Below are positions 58,977 to 64,000 of a DNA stretch of 64,000 bases, one piece after another (the stretch's first letter is position 1; each line of letters opens with the position of its first letter). The stretch is from Isoetes taiwanensis. Taxonomy: Eukaryota > Streptophyta > Lycopodiopsida > Isoetales > Isoetaceae. Below the pieces are notes generated by a model that was not told the DNA's origin, ran no database searches, and worked only from the letters and a program-made list of their open reading frames with translations. The translations under genes were made by a program, and so were the position numbers. Where the stretch lies: the NCBI GenBank assembly GCA_021234155.1, contig JAJEKV010000073.1, forward strand, positions 2,452,001 through 2,516,000, given 5' to 3'.

Positions 58977-59690
58977 TCTACTGCAAGAGACAGGATTCTT
59001 GCCTCTTCAGAGGGCGGCCCTTGATCGCCACATTGTCTATTTTCAGAAGGTGGTCAATATAGACGATGTTCGTCTCCCTAACCTAGCTTATATCATGGCA
59101 ATGGGGCCGCAGCGCACTGCTGGAGGGAAAAGAGAGCTCAATGGTTGGTTAGATGGAATGTGCAGGAGCACAGGTGCATACATGTGCAAACAGAGGCAGA
59201 TCGCTATAGCTTGAGGCAATACCTTGACGCTTGCTTCCTCAACAAGCTTTGGGATGCCAGTGCTCTTGAACAGGTCAAGACATCACACTACCAGCGCCGC
59301 ATAAATCCCACATTGGAACGAGGCCCGCAATGCTACCTGCGTACCCACTTACCTATGAAAAGGCGCAAACTCATTGCCTCAATTCGCAGAGGGGCACACC
59401 ATCTTCGAATTGAGATGGGCAGATGGATTGGTGAGCCACGCCAGGACAGGCTCTGTCAATGCTGCCAAATGAGAGTCATTGAGGATGAATCTCATACCCT
59501 TCAAAGCTGCCCAGCATATGATCAAATTCGGACGCGCTATGCTGAGTTGGTCAGGCCTGGCCAGCCATGTGACATTGAGCATGGCTTCTGTACGGGTGCT
59601 GGGATCATACCTTCAAGCGGTTATGGACATGCGAGATCAGTTATATCCTCGGGCACACACTTGACATGTATATATACATTTATTTCATGA
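58977..59690 (+). pseudogene. LINE ORF2 C-terminal domain remnant (copy 2, better preserved)
   Basis: Two frames join near 59205: the first (58999-59214) has LDRHIVYFQKVVNIDDVRLP, the second (59145-59690) carries ASIRRGAHHLRIEMGRWIGE, then a zinc-knuckle-like RLCQCCQMRVIEDESHTLQS and CPAYDQIRTRY. The C-x2-C, H, C pattern followed by CPxYxxIR is typical of the C-terminal end of non-LTR reverse transcriptases (zf-RVT-like tail). The RT core is missing, as expected of a 5'-truncated insertion. A GAAAACCCTTCGGGGCGGGG hairpin-like stretch near 59750 may be LINE 3' UTR. Confidence 0.65.
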
Positions 59691-60964
59691 TGATGTATAC
59701 TTGCACAGTTTGACAACATTCTTATTATTGCCACGGTTTTTTCCCTTGAAAACCCTTCGGGGCGGGGGTTTTTTGACCTGGACAGTAATAAGTTTGTTGC
59801 GCTCCTTCTGGGTCCCATAGGCCGATTGGTCTCAGTGGATGACAAAATCATTCTTTCTTTCTTTTTAATACAACTGAAAGACAAAAAAAAAACAAGTTCC
59901 TAACTAATAGCGTTGAGAGGAAATGCATCTTAGCCACAAACAACTATTCTTAATTTCTTTGACAAAAGAAGTAGGAGGTGAGTTATGCCCAAAATTGGAC
60001 TAGCATGGGGGAGGGTCTACAAAATCTCAAGTGGCATATTCTCCTATAGGCACATGAGATCACGTAGTGGTTGGTCCACAAATGGTTGTAAGACTTCCAT
60101 TTCCATGCCAAAAAGCACACGTCTAATAAATTTTCAACCACTAAGAACATTCGGGTTCAACAATGAATTGCTACATAGTTAAAGATACAAGTAATTCAAT
60201 ATAGTTTATGGATAGTGGTGAAAGGAATAGGAAATTAGATTGGAACAGATCTTATCAATCATATCATTCCGATCTAATGACATTCTTTTATTTATGATTC
60301 TACAAGATAAGTTGGTTGATGAAAACTAGTTTATGGTTGTAAGATCTTCTTATATTATAATGTTTTATTGTATCCTGGGTTAAGCCTTGAAAGTTTGACA
60401 GTTCAGATAGCTAACCCAACAACGATGCCGAGCAACGATGGGTACCATAACTAGCAGAATAGATTTTTTAACGTTTACGTGCGGAGAGTAAACGAATGCA
60501 TTTAATGTATAAAAATATCCATAAGTTTAGGTTGAATTATCCAAAATTGTGGTTGAATTGGAGTTGAAGTATTGGGGGGTAAGAGGAGATTTTATGTGCA
60601 ATGGCTAAAGAACGAGGCACGATGTAACAACAAAGATAAGACAAAGAAGAGAAAAAAAATGTAGAAGAAGAAAAAATTTTAAAGTAAAAGGGTGTGAATG
60701 GAATGTATTTTTATGGTGGAAATCATAAATCGTGAAGCTCCAACTAAACGAGGCTAACAAAATTTTACCACACATCTGATGCATTATCTAACGGCCACAC
60801 CACCGACGAGCTCGGCCAAGAACGCCGGACTAAACAAACCGTCTGCTCGGGAGGACGAAAGACGTGCTAACTGCTTTCCATGTTCCAAAGATCGTGCCCC
60901 CGCATTTATTTTTCCAAATTTTCTCCCCCAGCTATGATATTATCCTCCCTCCGGATCAAGCCTA
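59691..60964. other. GT47 upstream region (copy 2)
   Basis: No coding sequence. The degenerate Helitron-like hairpin plus CTAG is at 60426-60444. Pyrimidine-rich leader near 60900-60960 immediately before the ATG. Confidence 0.45.
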
Positions 60965-62920
60965 ATGGCGGGATTTCTTAAATTCCTGCTCTTTCCTCCA
61001 ATCTTTTTGGTTATGATTCTTTGTTTTTGGAGCATTTCGTTGATAATTCCTATCTCTGTTTTTCTGACGAGTATTAGTCATTCAGAGCAGGCCGGTTGTA
61101 CTGCTTGCTTGATTCCTAAAGCACAATTTGATGGCACTGTCGATCGGATTAAGGGGGCTATTTTGTCCAGATGGTTCATTCGTGGGCGGGAAATCGATCT
61201 TGAAAAGGAGGAATATTTTGCACCGGCCAAGAAAGATTCTGGTGATTTGAGGCAGGTAGGTGAATCGTTTCAACAACCCAATTCAAATGGCGGATCAGAC
61301 CAGAAGCATGAATTTCCCTCTGATCATGCCCAATTTTCTGAACCTGATTCCGTCCCCAATCAATCTTCTCGGTTTCTGGCCGGATTGAAATCACAGAATG
61401 GACATTCTGTGGAATTGGGAAGAATAGCCGAATTGGGTTCTTCAGAAAAATTGGGCGATTATCAACGATCTTCTAACCAGATCGAATTGGGACGGGAAGA
61501 TGAGTTGGGCACTTTTCAATCCTCAGAAACCCAAGAAAATTTGGGCGATGGATCGTTAGATGCACAGGGTAAATTGGGTTCAGGCGAATCTGCAGATCTT
61601 GAGGCAGCAAAAGAAGCAGATGAGCAGGAACACTACCTGGCAACCATTTTCCAATCGATACAGGCAAATTCTTTGCCGGAAAATTCATCGATATCAGCAA
61701 AGGAAAACACCTGCGAAGGCCGATACATATACATGTATGATCTGCCGCCCGTTTTCAACGATGATCTGGTGGACAGATGCGACACGCTGCTGCCATGGAC
61801 AAATCTGTGCGCATATTTTTCCAATTCCGGCATGGGAAAACAGGTATCAATAAGCAGAGGGTTTTTGGTACCGCAGGGAAAATGGTACAAGACCCATCAA
61901 TATGCACTGGAGCTTATATTCCATGCAAGAATGAGGAGATATTCTTGCCTGACAAGCAACCCAGAAGAGGCATCTCTGTTCTATGTGCCGTATTACGGCG
62001 GATTGGATGTAATGAGATGGCATTTTAATTACAATGCGACTAACGAGCAGAAGGATGGGCTTGGGATCGAGCTTGTAAAATGGCTGGAGAAGAGTTTTTT
62101 CTGGCGGAGATATGGCGGGGCAGATCATTTTGTAGTTCTGGGGAAAATTTCTTGGGATTTTAGGAGAACGAAAGACAGCGATCTGTGGGGAAGCAGGCTT
62201 CTGGTAATGCCGGAGATGCAGAAGATCACCAAGCTTCTGATTGAAAGGCATCCATGGCACGAAAACGATGTGGGCGTTCCGCATCCGACTTATTTTCATC
62301 CGGATTCGGATATGGACATCCGGCTATGGCAGAGGCATATTTCTTCATCGCCCAGAAATTCTTTGGTCTGTTTCGCAGGCCAGCCGAGGCCGAATCAGAA
62401 AGAAAGCATCAGAGGCGAATTGATTGAGCAGTGCATCCAAGAACCGGATTCTTGCAGCCTGCTAGACTGCGGCGGCATGAAATGCTTCCATCCCGAATAC
62501 ACCATGAATTTTTTTATGGATTCTGAATTCTGCTTGCAGCCCGCCGGAGACAGCCCAACACGAAGATCTGTTTTTGATTCTTTAATTGCAGGTTGCATCC
62601 CTGTTTTCTTCAATCTTTTCACTGCTTATTACCAATATCCCTGGCATCTTCCTGCCAACAGAAGTAGCTACTCTGCTTACATTCCTGAAGAGGATGTTCG
62701 ATCTGGCAGAGTTAATGTAGTGCAATTGCTCAAGAAAATTACTCCCGATCAAAGACAGGAAATCAGAAGCAGAATCATCTATGAAATTGTTCCTAAGTTG
62801 ATCTATGCTAGTCCTCATGGCAATTTGCAGCACACAGAGGATGCTTTTGATGTTTCTATCAACAACTTGCTGCACAGAGTCTCTTCTCTTGTAAAATATT
62901 CAGATTCCTCTCCTTCTTGA
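60965..62920 (+). CDS. Xyloglucan galactosyltransferase-like GT47 (MUR3/KATAMARI1 family), intact
   Basis: 651 residues, one exon, as is usual for this family. Residues about 7-37 are a hydrophobic signal anchor, predicting a type II Golgi membrane protein. Residues about 60-245 form a long Ser/Glu/Gln-rich stem with recurring ELG/LGD units, poorly conserved in the family. The exostosin catalytic domain starts at Cys250 (CEGRYIYMYDLPPVFND) and runs to about 600. Family blocks: GGADHFVVLGKISWDFRR, then HPTYFHPDSD, CFAGQPRP, and the nucleotide-sugar-binding stretch FCLQPAGDSPTRRSVFDSL followed by AGCIPVFF (522-545). Family members transfer galactose (some galacturonic acid) from UDP-sugar to xylosyl side chains of xyloglucan. 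Exact specificity within the MUR3/XLT2/XUT clade cannot be read here. The start is the first ATG before the signal anchor. A damaged duplicate lies at 33759. Confidence 0.93.
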   Translation: MAGFLKFLLFPPIFLVMILCFWSISLIIPISVFLTSISHSEQAGCTACLIPKAQFDGTVDRIKGAILSRWFIRGREIDLEKEEYFAPAKKDSGDLRQVGESFQQPNSNGGSDQKHEFPSDHAQFSEPDSVPNQSSRFLAGLKSQNGHSVELGRIAELGSSEKLGDYQRSSNQIELGREDELGTFQSSETQENLGDGSLDAQGKLGSGESADLEAAKEADEQEHYLATIFQSIQANSLPENSSISAKENTCEGRYIYMYDLPPVFNDDLVDRCDTLLPWTNLCAYFSNSGMGKQVSISRGFLVPQGKWYKTHQYALELIFHARMRRYSCLTSNPEEASLFYVPYYGGLDVMRWHFNYNATNEQKDGLGIELVKWLEKSFFWRRYGGADHFVVLGKISWDFRRTKDSDLWGSRLLVMPEMQKITKLLIERHPWHENDVGVPHPTYFHPDSDMDIRLWQRHISSSPRNSLVCFAGQPRPNQKESIRGELIEQCIQEPDSCSLLDCGGMKCFHPEYTMNFFMDSEFCLQPAGDSPTRRSVFDSLIAGCIPVFFNLFTAYYQYPWHLPANRSSYSAYIPEEDVRSGRVNVVQLLKKITPDQRQEIRSRIIYEIVPKLIYASPHGNLQHTEDAFDVSINNLLHRVSSLVKYSDSSPS

Positions 62921-63344
62921 AGCTCTGATAGTTTTAATCATAAATCTGCACATATAGTAATCCTTTGTTCTCTCCCTGATATTTCATTCAGGATAGAGAG
63001 GAGCTCCTCTATTTTAGTTGGTTTAAGTGAAATAGTTTAATAATTCTTCTAATCTAATCATACATTCCAAATGTTTTCTCATATTGACCTGCATTCTGTT
63101 TACTTGTTTTGTTACAACTAAACCATGTGCTTAATGGACTACAATTTTGTTGTGATGTAAACCCTTGATTTTCATGTCCACAATCTTGTCAAATGCCTTA
63201 TAACTATATTTATAGCACCTGTATTTTAGCGTGTAAAACATGTACTTATCAAGTGATGAATATTATTCTCTCTATTACCAAATTCTCATATCATGATATC
63301 TAGCTCCATCAAGATATGAATGTTATAAAGCTTCAAAGTCCATG
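62921..63344. other. GT47 3' region (copy 2)
   Basis: AT-rich presumed 3' UTR and spacer of 424 bp; nothing else seen. Confidence 0.5.
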
Positions 63345-63587
63345 CACGAGCAATTTTAAATATACCACAAAAGGGGCAAAAGCTCGGCCATAAGAGTTTC
63401 AAGTTTTGTCTCGGAGACAGTTAGATTAGAACTTGCAGATGTGCACTGGTTTGTAATGGGAGATGATGATACAGTTTTTATCCCTGATCTGGTTAGGGTT
63501 TTTAAATATGATCATAGCAAATATTTCTACATCGGAAATCATTCCAAGAGCTATTGTCAGAATATTAGATTATCTTACAACATGGCA
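63345..63587 (+). pseudogene. DUF604/GT31 glycosyltransferase fragment (copy 2)
   Basis: Reads FKYTTKG, then after a frame change IRVSSFVSETVRLELADVHW, FVMGDDDTVFIPDLVRVFKY and DHSKYFYIGNHSKSYCQNIR, ending LSYNMA. This is the central block of plant DUF604 (fringe-like GT31) proteins with the DDD motif that binds metal and UDP-sugar. N-terminal anchor and C-terminal half are missing; homology stops where G-run repeats start at about 63595. It could be one exon with the rest beyond the window, but the frameshift and repeat junction favour a gene relic. Confidence 0.75.
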
Positions 63588-64000
63588 CAACAAAAAAGGT
63601 GCTCGTATCCCCCGAAAAATCCCCCCTTAAGGAACTGGGGAACTTGAGAACAATGGGTTATTTTCTTTGCAATGGGGAATTCTTGAAGAAAAGGGGTATA
63701 TCGTACGGGGTATTTTCAAGCAACGGGGAATTCTTGAACAAAAGGTGTATATCGTACAAGGGGAAATTAGTAGAAATGGGAGATTCTTGAACAAAAGGGT
63801 ATATCCTAACGGGGGGAATTAGTAGAAATAGGAGATTGCAAATGCACATCAGGGTATTTACCAAGGGGGGTTCACAGTTTTGGGCGTATAACCCATCTGC
63901 ATGCACGGGAAGGGGGTTTTTTGGACCCATTTTCGTACATATACGGTCGGCAGGGGGTCCTTTTTCTGGTATTTTTTGCACTATCCTAGGTAGTTTTTAT
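63588..64000. repeat. Degenerate GGGGAATTCTTGAA-type repeats (copy 2)
   Basis: Units of about 40 bp (GGGGAATTCTTGAAGAAAAG at 63675, similar at about 63725 and 63778) with GTATATCGTACRRGG linkers. Continues to the window end, still collinear with 36347-36742. Confidence 0.65.

Overview
The window looks like nuclear DNA of a land plant with a large, transposon-rich genome. The evidence is an intact intronless GT47 glycosyltransferase of the MUR3/xyloglucan galactosyltransferase type (60965-62920), a fragment of a plant DUF604/GT31 glycosyltransferase, an HSP70 pseudogene, a piece of nuclear rDNA (3' end of 5.8S, ITS2, 26S), and remains of hAT, CACTA, PIF/Harbinger, Helitron and LINE elements. 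I cannot name the species.

Layout. 1-7.6 kb is repeat-rich: a CACTA-like terminus, a Tourist-type MITE, an HSP70 pseudogene, a small hAT element with a perfect 8-bp target duplication, tandem repeats, and a roughly 33-bp minisatellite split by a 1.4-kb insertion. 7.9-11.7 kb is rDNA followed by spacer-like subrepeats. 12.0-12.4 kb is a CACTA end. 12.4-17.4 kb carries the most unusual content: a multi-exon eukaryotic-style gene for a ParB-like plus N4/N6 DNA methyltransferase protein, a divergent proline-rich gene, and at least 20 perfect copies of the 14-bp palindrome GTATAAATTTATAC in the shared upstream region and in three introns. 17.4-33.7 kb is mostly non-coding and repeat-derived (GC hairpins, a 118-bp tandem repeat, a TIR element, a (GAA)n tract, Helitron ends, a LINE tail). 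33.8-36.4 kb holds a broken GT47 copy and a GT31 fragment.

From 38269 to the window end almost everything after 11185 repeats in the same order and orientation, offset by about 27.1-27.3 kb. The left boundary lies inside the 26S gene; the right boundary is beyond the window. The copies are nearly identical over long stretches but differ in dense patches. In the methyltransferase region copy 2 is the damaged one; in the LINE tail and GT47 gene copy 1 is. Many patch differences fall at CAG/CTG trinucleotides or are one-base indels. This resembles uncorrected long-read errors at methylated CHG sites more than ordinary decay. A real tandem duplication, or two haplotypes joined in one contig, are both possible.

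Functionally, the only clearly intact gene is the GT47 at 60965-62920, a predicted Golgi type II enzyme of cell-wall xyloglucan synthesis. The methyltransferase locus is probably mobile-element cargo or a domesticated/horizontally acquired gene and is the best candidate for an undescribed system.
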